From the NCBI RefSeq assembly GCF_004349245.1, contig NZ_SMLC01000026.1, positions 1 through 61,794 on the forward strand: DNA of 61,794 bases, read 5' to 3'. The position numbers were made by a program, and so were the translations under genes. The stretch is from Actinomadura sp. 6K520 (GTDB taxonomy: Bacteria; Actinomycetota; Actinomycetes; Streptosporangiales; Streptosporangiaceae). The notes beneath the pieces were generated by a model, which did no database searches, was not told the origin of the DNA, and saw only the letters and a list, made by a program, of their open reading frames with translations. Shown here in pieces: positions 26,094 to 33,685 of this stretch; position 1 is the stretch's first letter; every line of letters begins with the position of its first letter.

Positions 26094-27125
26094 ATGACCC
26101 CCCGAGAGGAGACCGGCCGGCTCCGGACCGTGACCGGTATGATCGCGACGTCCGAGGTCACCGGGCCGGTGCTGTCCCACGAGCACCTGCAGTTGGACCT
26201 GCGCTGGGCGGCGCGCCCGAAGCTCGTCGAGTCCGATCCGGGCCGCGTGCTGGACGAGGAGAAGACCGTCCAGCGGGAGCTGAACACGCTGCGCAAGGAG
26301 CACGGTCTCGGCCTGGTCGTGGACCTCACCTGCTCCGGCATGGGACGCAACGCCGCCGCCCTCGCCCGCATCAGCGCGGGCTCCCGGGTGGCCGTGGTCG
26401 CCGGGACGGGCGTGTTCACCGAGCCCTTCCACCCCGCGTTCGTCCGCGAGACCCTCGCGCAGGGGACCGGGCGGTATCAATCTGGGGGGACGAACCCCCA
26501 GACCCCCCGGCAGGAGCCGGAGGGGCCGTCCGGTGTTGAGCGCCTGGCCGAGCGGCTGCTGGCGGAGGTCGGCTTCGGCATGGACGGCACCAACGCCCTG
26601 CCGGGCGTCATCGGCGAGATCGGCACGTGGGGCGAGGCGCCGACCGAGACCGAGGAGCTGTGCCTGCGCGCCGCCGCCCGCGCCGCCCGCTACTCCGGGC
26701 TGTCGGTGGCGACCTACGGCCGCGCGGGCCTCGCCCAGCTGGAGATCCTCACCGCCGCCGGGCTCGCCCCGGACCGGGTCGCGGTCGGCCAGCAGGACCG
26801 GGTCGACGACCCCGGCCAGCACCGCAAGATCGCCGAGACCGGTGGCTACGTCTCGTTCGGCACGCTCGGCCTCGCGGGGGAGGACCACGCGGCGATCGGC
26901 GCCCGGGTCCGCTGCGTCATGGACCTCCTGGAGGCCGGGCACGCCTCCCGGGTACTGCTGAGCACCGGCATCTCCCGGCGGGCCCAGCTCACCCGCTACG
27001 GCGCCGCCGGTTTCGGGTACCTGTTCGACACGTTCCTGCCCGCGCTGCGCGCGGCGGGCGCCGACGACGCCACCCTCGCGGCGATCCTGCGCGACAACCC
27101 GCTCCGCTGGCTCACCGGCTCCTAG
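26094..27125 (+). CDS. Phosphotriesterase-fold protein with lost metal ligands (probable pseudoenzyme)
   Basis: A 343-aa amidohydrolase-superfamily protein of the phosphotriesterase type. The first metal motif H-x-H is intact (H29 and H31 in 'VLSHEHLQLDL') and the bridging acidic residue is in 'VIGEIGTWGEA' (E175). The other ligands are replaced: the strand-5 His by Y208 in 'VATYGRAG', the strand-6 His by Q233 in 'VAVGQQDRVDD', and the strand-8 Asp by G292 in 'LLSTGISRR'. The usual binuclear centre therefore cannot form. The protein also carries an in-frame insertion encoded by a G/C hairpin at 26482-26501. The frame is intact, so it is maintained, perhaps as a binding protein. Confidence 0.85.
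   Translation: MTPREETGRLRTVTGMIATSEVTGPVLSHEHLQLDLRWAARPKLVESDPGRVLDEEKTVQRELNTLRKEHGLGLVVDLTCSGMGRNAAALARISAGSRVAVVAGTGVFTEPFHPAFVRETLAQGTGRYQSGGTNPQTPRQEPEGPSGVERLAERLLAEVGFGMDGTNALPGVIGEIGTWGEAPTETEELCLRAAARAARYSGLSVATYGRAGLAQLEILTAAGLAPDRVAVGQQDRVDDPGQHRKIAETGGYVSFGTLGLAGEDHAAIGARVRCVMDLLEAGHASRVLLSTGISRRAQLTRYGAAGFGYLFDTFLPALRAAGADDATLAAILRDNPLRWLTGS
26482..26501. repeat. G-run/C-run hairpin element inserted inside a coding sequence
   Basis: CTGGGGG-GACGAA-CCCCCAG is a perfect 7-bp stem with a 6-nt loop, followed by 'ACCCCCC'. It encodes 'SGGTNPQTP' in the phosphotriesterase-like gene, at a position where the family has no insertion that I recall. It looks like a dispersed palindromic element, but only one copy is seen here. 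Confidence 0.5.
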
Positions 27126-27275
27126 CCGGCCGGCCGCGCCCGCGCGGAACCGCCGGTGGCGGCCGGGCCGTCCCGGGCCGTCCCGGGGCGCCTCTCATCC
27201 GCCCGTAATCGGCGCTGTACGCGCCTGTAAGGGCCGTGGAGTGGGTAGGGCAACCCTCGGAAGGGGGTTGTGCCG

Positions 27276-27980
27276 ATGTCCTGGAGCGGATCCGCACGTG
27301 ACGACCTCCGGCGGGGCGAAGGCCTCCGGCTCCCCTACACCGACCGCGCGGAGGCGGGCCGGGTGCTCGCCGAGCGGCTCGCCCTGATGGGCCTGGAGGG
27401 CGCGGCCGTCCTGGCCCTGCCGCGGGGCGGCGTGCCCGTCGGCTACGAGATCGCGCGGCGGCTGGGCTCCCGGCTCGACGTCCTGGTGACCCGCAAGATC
27501 GGATACCCGCCGCAGCCGGAACTGGGCGTCGGCGCGATCGCCGAGGGCGGCGCTCCGGTGTTCGACGCCGGGCTGCTGCACCGGCTGGGGCTGCGCGAGC
27601 AGGACCTGGAGGCCACGGTCGCCGCGGAGCGCGCCGAACTGGGCCGCCGGGTCGAGGTCTACCGGCGCGGGCGGCCGCTGCCGGAGACGGCGGGCCGGCC
27701 GGTGATCGTGGTGGACGACGGCCTCGCCACCGGCGGCACCGCGCGGGCCGCCGTGCGGGCGCTGCGCGAGCGCGGGCCGTCCCGACTGGTCCTCGCGGTT
27801 CCGGTGGGCGCCGCCGAGACCGTCGGCGGCCTGGCGGCCGAGGTGGACGATCTGGTCGTGCCGGCCGCGCCGGCGGAGTTCCGCGCCGTCGGCCAGTGGT
27901 ACCGCGACTTCGAGCAGCTGACCGACGACGACGTGATCGCCTGGCTGGACCGCGCGGCGCGGAGCCGGGAGCCGAGCTGA
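27276..27980 (+). CDS. Phosphoribosyltransferase-domain protein
   Basis: A 234-aa type I PRTase. The PRPP-binding loop is 'VIVVDDGLATGGTARAAVRA', preceded by 'AAVLALPRGGVPVGYEIARR' and 'VLVTRKIGYPPQPELGVGAI'. This group of stand-alone PRTases is widespread in actinomycetes, often beside stress genes, and its acceptor is unknown. The ATG at 27276 has GGAAGGGGG 8 nt upstream; this ribosome site lies in a predicted hairpin (CAACCC at 27251-27256 pairing with GGGTTG at 27265-27270), which could limit translation. The gene stands alone and is followed by terminator-like hairpins. Confidence 0.88.
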   Translation: MSWSGSARDDLRRGEGLRLPYTDRAEAGRVLAERLALMGLEGAAVLALPRGGVPVGYEIARRLGSRLDVLVTRKIGYPPQPELGVGAIAEGGAPVFDAGLLHRLGLREQDLEATVAAERAELGRRVEVYRRGRPLPETAGRPVIVVDDGLATGGTARAAVRALRERGPSRLVLAVPVGAAETVGGLAAEVDDLVVPAAPAEFRAVGQWYRDFEQLTDDDVIAWLDRAARSREPS

Positions 27981-27994
27981 CGCCGCGGAAAAAT

Positions 27995-28026
27995 GGTGCG
28001 GCCACTTTCTGAAAAATGGCCGCACC
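27995..28026 (-). terminator. Hairpin with T-tract on the minus strand
   Basis: A 10-bp perfect stem (GGTGCGGCCA / TGGCCGCACC) with a 12-nt loop. Read leftward it is followed by ATTTTTCC, so it suits transcripts from whiB; it may also stop the rightward phosphoribosyltransferase mRNA. Confidence 0.6.
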
Positions 28027-28153
28027 GCGGGGGCGGTTGCGGTAAAAGCGCCGGTTCGGTGGAAAGTCGGGGAGCGATCTGAGTCACAGGTGGCGCACCC
28101 GGGGGCGAAGTGTCCGGTTCCCCGGGCGGATGGACCGGGTCCGGGCAACGCAA

Positions 28154-28176
28154 ACGGCCCCGCAGGGCGGGGCCGT
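28154..28176. terminator. Strong bidirectional terminator
   Basis: A perfect 10-bp stem ACGGCCCCGC / GCGGGGCCGT with a 3-nt loop. Rightward it is followed by GTCGTTTTT and leftward by TTTGCGTT. It sits between the convergent phosphoribosyltransferase and whiB genes. Confidence 0.75.
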
Positions 28177-28238
28177 GTCGTTTTTCGGTGGCGTGCCGGG
28201 GTTCGCGATGGGAGCGTTCTGGCGGCCTGCGTGCTCGG

Positions 28239-28535
28239 CTAGGCGGCGTTGGCGCGACGCATCCGGCGACGGCGCTCGGACGCGCGCTCGTCTTCGTTCA
28301 GACCGCCCCACGTGCCGTACTTCTCGGGCCTGGAAACCGCGTAGTCCAGGCACTCCGTGCGGACGGGGCAGCCCATGCAGATCTGCTTCGCCTTGCGCTC
28401 GCGGATCTCTCGCTCGGGCTGACGCTCACCGTCGGGACCGAAGAAGAGGACGAGGTCTTCCCCCCGGCACGCCGCGGCGTCCTGCCAGCCCCAGCTGGGA
28501 CGAGGGAGGTTTGCCTGCCGACGTACCTGAGCCAT
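28239..28535 (-). CDS. WhiB-family iron-sulfur transcriptional regulator
   Basis: A 98-aa protein. The four cluster cysteines occur as 'AAACRGED' and 'QICMGCPVRTECLDYA', followed by the G-[VI/T]-W-G-G turn 'YGTWGGLNEDER' and a basic C-terminus 'RRRRMRRANAA' suited to DNA contact. The spacing 'LFFGPDGERQPEREIRERKA' between the first and second cysteine regions resembles the WhiB3/WhiD branch, but I do not assign a name. The ATG at 28535 has GGTGGG upstream. The long spacer (28536-28720) before the divergently read upstream region suggests a separate regulated promoter. Confidence 0.93.
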   Translation of the reverse strand: MAQVRRQANLPRPSWGWQDAAACRGEDLVLFFGPDGERQPEREIRERKAKQICMGCPVRTECLDYAVSRPEKYGTWGGLNEDERASERRRRMRRANAA

Positions 28536-28720
28536 GGAACACCCACCTTGATTGGTTTCGAACAATTTCAGGACATGGACGCCCGACATGCTTCGGATGA
28601 CATGAAGCCAGAAGCGCCGAATGGTCCAACGTCCAGAGTTGCCGCTCTGTTCCCCGCCCGGTTGCACCGGGAAACCTGGGGACGTGCGGCCGGAGACCCT
28701 CGAATGGGGCCTCAGAGAGA

Positions 28721-29629
28721 TTACACGAGTGCCGCCTCGTTGAGAAGGGTGAGTTCCCTAACAACGTAGGTTTTCATGTTCTCCCCGCAGTCGGCCCCGC
28801 AGGGGGACGACTGCCGGACGCTCTCGACGACGACCCGGTAACGGCTCTCCTGTAGAGCAACGACCGTTTCGTACCGAGATGTTCCCCCGGTGACCGACAC
28901 CACGGTCACCTCGTCCAGCCCCAGGCGGCCGGTGTGCGCGCGGACGAAGTGCTCCGCGGCCTGCGCCGGCTCCGGCGTCCCGCCGCGCCCGCGCAGCCGG
29001 TCCAGGGCGACCTCGCCGCGCAGGTAGGCGTCCGCCGCCGTCACCGCGTGGGTTTCGTCCAGGTCGCCGTAGTAGAGCCCGTGGGGAAGACATACCAAAT
29101 TCGCTGCAAATCGGTCACCGCCGACATGGGTGGTTTCCCAGACGAGGCGCCCGAAACGTGCGGTGAGCGCCCGGGCCAGCGGCGCACCGGTGCGGGCGCA
29201 GCAGGCGTTGCGGCGCCCGTGCGTGCAGACCAGCAGCACCGGCTCGGCCACCGGCTCCCCGAGGCCGGGGGACCGGCCCGCGGCCAGCGCGCCCAGGTCG
29301 AGTTCCCGCAGTTCCGCGGGGTCGGCCAGTTCCCGGCCCTCGATCCAGACCTCGGTGCCGCGCGAGAACGCGGCGTAGACCTGGACGGGCGGGATGCCGC
29401 GGCGGCGTCCCGGCCGGCGGATCAGCTGGGGCCGCACGCCCGCCCGCTGTGCCGCGCGCACGGCCTCGGCGATGGGCGCGGGCCGGGCCAGGTCCTCGAC
29501 GCGCTCCGGCCACGGGCCCGGATGCTCGATGAGCAGCCAGGCGCCCGCCTTGGCGGTCGCGCTCGCCAGGCACGGCCGCTCTCCGGTGTGGCTGCCGGGG
29601 CAGTGCCCGCAGCCGTTGCCACGCGTCAA
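28721..29629 (-). CDS. Sucrase/ferredoxin-like (thioredoxin-like ferredoxin) protein, iron regulated
   Basis: A 302-aa protein. An N-terminal Cys-rich part, 'NGCGHCPGSHTGERPC', precedes the Suc_Fer-like core with 'LLVCTHGRRNACCARTGAPL' and 'WETTHVGGDRFAANLVCLPH', then 'GLYYGDLD'. The C-terminus has another pair, 'SPCGADCGENM'. The core is a thioredoxin-fold 2Fe-2S-type protein, so a redox role is likely. I chose the TTG at 29629 because GGGGGG lies just upstream and because an IdeR-type iron box at 29656-29674 must lie in the promoter; the ATG at 29692 is upstream of that box. Derepression under iron limitation is inferred; a siderophore-iron reductase role is speculative. Confidence 0.82.
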   Translation of the reverse strand: MTRGNGCGHCPGSHTGERPCLASATAKAGAWLLIEHPGPWPERVEDLARPAPIAEAVRAAQRAGVRPQLIRRPGRRRGIPPVQVYAAFSRGTEVWIEGRELADPAELRELDLGALAAGRSPGLGEPVAEPVLLVCTHGRRNACCARTGAPLARALTARFGRLVWETTHVGGDRFAANLVCLPHGLYYGDLDETHAVTAADAYLRGEVALDRLRGRGGTPEPAQAAEHFVRAHTGRLGLDEVTVVSVTGGTSRYETVVALQESRYRVVVESVRQSSPCGADCGENMKTYVVRELTLLNEAALV

Positions 29630-29655
29630 GGAGACCCCCCGTCGATCTTCGTCGA

Positions 29656-29674
29656 TTAGGTAAGGGTAACCTAA
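29656..29674. promoter_or_regulatory. IdeR/DtxR-type iron box
   Basis: TTAGGTAAGGGTAACCTAA matches the 19-bp consensus TTAGGTTAGGCTAACCTAA at 17 of 19 positions. It overlaps a -10-like TACCCT on the minus strand and lies about 27 nt upstream of the start chosen for the sucrase/ferredoxin-like gene. Confidence 0.85.
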
Positions 29675-29740
29675 CGCACGGCGGGCAAACACGGCGGGCC
29701 GAATTCGTGATCAGGGGCCGCCCCCCGGAAACGGGGCTGG

Positions 29741-31294
29741 TCAGCGCAGGGCGGCGCGGGGCAGCAGCGCCTCGGCGGCCGGGAGCGCCGCCGCGCGGTC
29801 CGGTGCGACGAGCCCGATCCGGGTGCGGCGGTCGAGGAGGTCGCCCGCGTCCAGCGCGCCCTCGTGCCGTACCGCCCAGGCCAGCTCGGCGCCGAGGACC
29901 GGCAGCCCCGGGACGACCGGTTCGAGCAGGGCGGGGTCCTCCGCGGCGAGCGCGGTCAGCAGCGGCGCCTCGATCCCGTACCGCTGGACGAGGCGGGACG
30001 GCGCGTCCAGCGCGTCCAGGCGGTCCCGCGGGCCCGCGCCGACGAGCGGCAGCCGGGCGGTCCGGCTCGGCGCGACGTCGAGCCCGGCGGCGCGGGCCGC
30101 CGCGTCGACGGCGTCCTGCGCCATCCGCCGGTAGGTGGTGAGCTTGCCGCCGACGATCGTCACGACGCCGTCCCGCGAGGTCAGCACGGCGTGCCGCCGG
30201 GAGATGTCGGCGGTGTCGCCCCCGCGGCCGAGATCCAGCAGGGGACGCAGCCCGGCGTACGCGCCGATCACGTCGGCCCGCCGCACGGGGACGTCCAGCG
30301 CCGAACCGAGGATGTCGAGCAGGAACCCGATCTCGCTCTCGGTCGGCTCGGGCACGTCCGGGATCGGCCCGTCGGCCGCCTCGTCGGTCAGGCCCACGTA
30401 GACCCGGCCGTCGCCCTGCGGCAGCACCAGCAGGAACCGGCTGGCGGCGCCCGGGACGGGGATCTGCATCCCGGCCGACAGCCCGCGCAGCGTGTCCGCC
30501 CCAACCACGATGTGGGTACCGCGCGACGGGCGCAGCCGCACCCCGTCCACCAGGCCGCCCGCCCAGACGCCGGCCGCGTTCACCACCGACCGCGCCCGGA
30601 CGCCGAACTCGCGGCCGGTCAGCTCGTCCCGGACGTGCGCGCCGTCCCCGGTCAGCGTGACCGCCCGGCAGCGGGTGAGGATGCGGGCGCCATGACCGGC
30701 GGCGGTCCGGGCGAGCGCGGTGACCAGGCGCGCGTCGTCCGCGAGCTGGCCGTCCCAGGACAGCAGGCCGCCGCGCAGCCCGTACGGCCGCAGCGGGGGC
30801 GCGAGGCGCAGCGTCTCGACCGGCGAAAGGCGGCGCGGGCCGGGCAGCACCGAGCGCGGGGTGCGCGCGGCGAGCCGCAGCACGTCGCCCGCGCGCACCG
30901 CTGCGCCGACGGCCAGCGCGCGGGAGCCGGACACGGCCGGGGTCATCGGCATCACGAACGGCAGCGCGCGGACGAGGTGCGGGGCGGTGCGCCGCATGAG
31001 GACGCCGCGCTCGACCGCGCTCTCGTACGCCACGTCCACCTGCCCGGACCCGAGGTAGCGCAGGCCCCCGTGGATGAGCTTGGAGCTCCACCGGGACGTG
31101 CCGAACGCCAGGTCGTGGGCGTCGATCGCGGCGACCGACAGCCCCCGGGACGCGGCGTCCAGTGCGGCGCCCGCGCCGGTCGCGCCGAGGCCGACGACGA
31201 GGACGTCCACCACCTCGCCGGGCAGTGCGGCGAGCTCGCGTTCCCTGCGCGCCGCGTTGAGCGACGTCCGTGCGTCGAATTCCGGAGTGTTCAC
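29741..31294 (-). CDS. glpD: FAD-dependent glycerol-3-phosphate dehydrogenase
   Basis: A 517-aa enzyme. The FAD-binding Rossmann motif is 'VLVVGLGATGAGAALDAASR', followed by 'DLAFGTSRWSSKLIHGGLRY' and 'VVNAAGVWAGGLVDG', with 'IVGGKLTTYRRMAQDAVDAA' near the C-terminal domain. It oxidises glycerol-3-phosphate to dihydroxyacetone phosphate, passing electrons to quinone at the membrane. The GTG at 31294 overlaps the stop of the TetR gene (GTGA). No glpF or glpK is nearby; instead it diverges from an alkyl-DHAP-synthase-like gene that would use its product, which suggests lipid synthesis rather than glycerol catabolism. Confidence 0.92.
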   Translation of the reverse strand: MNTPEFDARTSLNAARRERELAALPGEVVDVLVVGLGATGAGAALDAASRGLSVAAIDAHDLAFGTSRWSSKLIHGGLRYLGSGQVDVAYESAVERGVLMRRTAPHLVRALPFVMPMTPAVSGSRALAVGAAVRAGDVLRLAARTPRSVLPGPRRLSPVETLRLAPPLRPYGLRGGLLSWDGQLADDARLVTALARTAAGHGARILTRCRAVTLTGDGAHVRDELTGREFGVRARSVVNAAGVWAGGLVDGVRLRPSRGTHIVVGADTLRGLSAGMQIPVPGAASRFLLVLPQGDGRVYVGLTDEAADGPIPDVPEPTESEIGFLLDILGSALDVPVRRADVIGAYAGLRPLLDLGRGGDTADISRRHAVLTSRDGVVTIVGGKLTTYRRMAQDAVDAAARAAGLDVAPSRTARLPLVGAGPRDRLDALDAPSRLVQRYGIEAPLLTALAAEDPALLEPVVPGLPVLGAELAWAVRHEGALDAGDLLDRRTRIGLVAPDRAAALPAAEALLPRAALR

Positions 31295-31947
31295 GGCGCG
31301 AGCATCCTCTCCAGGATGTGGCGGAGTTCTTCGTCGAAGGCGTCGGAGCCGAGGTCGGGGTCGGCGTCGTCGAGCATCGTCGGCGCCGACAGGACGTAGG
31401 ACTGGACGACCAGGAGCACCGCCCGCGCCTGCCGGGCCGGATGGTCGCGGCGGACGGTGCCGTCGGCGTGCCCGGCCCGGAGCGCCTCCTCGAACAGCTC
31501 CAGGAACACCAGCTGGCTCGCGCCGCAGCGGTCCAGGACGTAGGGGAGCAGCAGCTCCGGGTCCACCTCGATGATCTTGCGGAGCAGCGGGTGGTCGCGG
31601 AACGTCCGTACCCCGGTGACCAGGCCCGACACGAAGCGGGGCCGGACGGGGCGGCCGTCGTCGGGGGGCTGCAGCGAGTCGCCGAGCCCGACCCACTCGC
31701 GGGTCATCAGGTCGGCGACGATCGTGCGGACGTCCGGCCAGCGGCGGTACAGCGTCATCCGGGACACCCCGGCGCGGCGGGCGATGTCGGTCAGGGTCGT
31801 GCGGCGCACCCCGACGGCCAGCACGCAGTCGCGGGCCGCGTCGAGGACGGTGTCGTCGGCGGTGCGTGCACCGCCCGTGCCGTCACGCTCCGCCCCGTGG
31901 CGTACCCGGAGGGCGCGGCCCGCTTTCTTGTGACGATTCGACGTCAT
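31291..31947 (-). CDS. TetR-family transcriptional regulator
   Basis: A 218-aa protein. The helix-turn-helix is 'TTLTDIARRAGVSRMTLYRR' after 'ADDTVLDAARDCVLAVGVRR'. The C-terminal ligand domain is helical and variable. Its ATG at 31947 is preceded by TACACT at 7 nt, so the mRNA is probably leaderless. It is the first gene of the glpD operon and diverges from the oxidase/lipid-kinase pair; the 58-bp intergenic region would hold its operator. The sequence 'TGTGTCACAGTGTAAGCACA' there is repeat-rich, but I cannot define one clean palindrome. Confidence 0.9.
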   Translation of the reverse strand: MTSNRHKKAGRALRVRHGAERDGTGGARTADDTVLDAARDCVLAVGVRRTTLTDIARRAGVSRMTLYRRWPDVRTIVADLMTREWVGLGDSLQPPDDGRPVRPRFVSGLVTGVRTFRDHPLLRKIIEVDPELLLPYVLDRCGASQLVFLELFEEALRAGHADGTVRRDHPARQARAVLLVVQSYVLSAPTMLDDADPDLGSDAFDEELRHILERMLAP

Positions 31948-31954
31948 GTGTCAC

Positions 31955-31960
31955 AGTGTA
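31955..31960 (-). promoter_or_regulatory. Putative -10 box (TACACT)
   Basis: On the minus strand TACACT ends 7 nt before the ATG at 31947. It lies within the repeat-rich region that probably binds the TetR protein. Confidence 0.55.
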
Positions 31961-32005
31961 AGCACAGTTTCGAGGCCGGCGGCAGGCCGGTGACGGGAGG
32001 CGCGG

Positions 32006-33676
32006 GTGGAGACGCGGGACATGCTGTGGAGCGGCTGGGGCGATCCGGGCCGGGCCGCGCCGCTGCCGGAACCGGTGGCGGGGCTGCTGCGCGACATGCT
32101 CGGGGTGCGGCCCGCCGAACGGCCCCCGGCCGCCCTCGCCGACGTCGAGGTCCCCGGCTGCCGCCTCGGCGACGGCGAGCTGACCGCGCTGGCGAAGATC
32201 GTCGGGGACTCCAACGTCCGCGCCGACACCGAGACGCGCGTCCGGCACACCCGCGGCAAGTCGACGCCCGACCTGCTGCGCATCCGCGCCGGCGAGACGG
32301 CGGACGCGCCCGACGCGGTCGTCCTCCCGGGCTCGCACGACGAGGTCCTCGCCGTGCTGAGGTCCTGCGCGGAGCGCCGGATCGCGGTCGTCCCGTTCGG
32401 CGGCGGCACCTCGGTCGTCGGCGGGCTGGCGCCCTCGCTCGACGGCACGGTCGGCGGCAGGGGCGACGGCGCGGGCGCCGGCGCGTTCATCGCGCTCGAC
32501 CTGCGGCGCATGGACGCCGTCGTCTCGGTCGACGAGACCGCCCGGACGGCCGTCCTGCAGCCCGGCCTGCGCGCCCCGGCCGCCGAGGCGCGGCTGGGGG
32601 AGCGCGGCTACACCCTCGGGCACTTCCCGCAGTCGTTCGAGTGGGCGTCGATCGGCGGGTTCGCGGCGGCGCGGTCCAGCGGGCAGGCGTCCGCGGGATA
32701 CGGGCGCTTCGACGACATGGTGGTGGGCCTGACGGCCGCCACCCCGGAGGGCACGTTCGACCTCGGCCGCGCGCCGAAGTCCGCCGCCGGTCCCGACCTG
32801 CGGCAGCTCGTCCTCGGCTCCGAGGGCGCCTTCGGCGTGATCACCTCCGTGACCGTGCGGATCCATCCCGTCCCGGAGGCGCGGGAGTACGAGGGCTGGC
32901 GGTTCGCGTCGTTCGGCGAGGGCGCGGCCGCGCTGCGCCGGCTCGCCCAGGACGGGCCGCTGCCCGCGGTCCTGCGGCTCTCCGACGAGACCGAGACCAT
33001 GGTCGGGCTCGCCGACCCGGCCGCGATCGGAACGCCGGGGCGGGGGGCGGAGGAGGGAGCCGGCCAGGCCGGGGCCGCCGGATGCCTGGCGGTGCTCGGG
33101 TTCGAGGGCACCGCGCGGCGGGTCGCCGAACGGCGGGCCGAGGCGGCGGACGTGCTGCGCGCCGCCGGCGGCGAGCCGCTCGGCACCGGGCCGGGCGAGA
33201 AGTGGGAGCACGGCCGGTTCAACGCCCCCTACCTGCGCGACGCCCTGCTGGACGCGGGCGCGTTCGTGGAGACGCTGGAGACCGCCGCGTTCTGGCCGGA
33301 CATCCCCCGGCTGTACGACGCCGTCCGGTCCGCGCTGATCGGCGCGCTGTCCGGAGGGGGCACGCCACCGCTGCTGATGTGCCACATCTCGCACGTCTAC
33401 CCGTCCGGCGCGTCCCTGTACTTCACCGTCGTGTCCGCGCAGGGCGCCGATCCGGTGGCGCACTGGGACACGGCCAAGCGCGCCGCCAACGACGCGATCA
33501 TCGACGCGGGCGGGACGATCAGTCATCATCACGGGGTGGGCACCGACCACCGCGACTGGTACGCCCGGGAGATCGGGCCGCTGGGCGCGGCGGTGCTCCG
33601 CGCCGTCAAGGAGCGGGTCGATCCCGCCGGGATCTTGAACCCGGGCGTGCTCATCCCGCTGGCCGCAGAGGAGTGA
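32006..33676 (+). CDS. FAD-binding oxidase, alkyldihydroxyacetonephosphate synthase-like
   Basis: A 556-aa protein of the vanillyl-alcohol oxidase/PCMH flavin family. The FAD region is 'PDAVVLPGSHDEVLAVLRSC', 'IAVVPFGGGTSVVGGLAPSL', 'QSFEWASIGGFAAARSSGQA', 'GYGRFDDMVVGL' and 'LVLGSEGAFGVITSVTVRIH'. The C-terminus has 'ISHHHGVGTDH' and 'VDPAGILNPGVLIP'. The 'SGQAS-x-GYGR-x-DDM' and triple-His loop are hallmarks of alkyl-DHAP synthase, which swaps the acyl chain of acyl-DHAP for a fatty alcohol to make an ether bond. The GTG at 32006 has GGGAGG 5 nt upstream. Confidence 0.9.
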   Translation: METRDMLWSGWGDPGRAAPLPEPVAGLLRDMLGVRPAERPPAALADVEVPGCRLGDGELTALAKIVGDSNVRADTETRVRHTRGKSTPDLLRIRAGETADAPDAVVLPGSHDEVLAVLRSCAERRIAVVPFGGGTSVVGGLAPSLDGTVGGRGDGAGAGAFIALDLRRMDAVVSVDETARTAVLQPGLRAPAAEARLGERGYTLGHFPQSFEWASIGGFAAARSSGQASAGYGRFDDMVVGLTAATPEGTFDLGRAPKSAAGPDLRQLVLGSEGAFGVITSVTVRIHPVPEAREYEGWRFASFGEGAAALRRLAQDGPLPAVLRLSDETETMVGLADPAAIGTPGRGAEEGAGQAGAAGCLAVLGFEGTARRVAERRAEAADVLRAAGGEPLGTGPGEKWEHGRFNAPYLRDALLDAGAFVETLETAAFWPDIPRLYDAVRSALIGALSGGGTPPLLMCHISHVYPSGASLYFTVVSAQGADPVAHWDTAKRAANDAIIDAGGTISHHHGVGTDHRDWYAREIGPLGAAVLRAVKERVDPAGILNPGVLIPLAAEE

Positions 33677-33685
33677 GCACAGCAC

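Noticed and set aside
29629..29692. ATG at 29692 as the start of the sucrase/ferredoxin-like gene
   Set aside because: The IdeR box at 29656-29674 would then be inside the coding sequence and there is no ribosome site; TTG 29629 has GGGGGG upstream.
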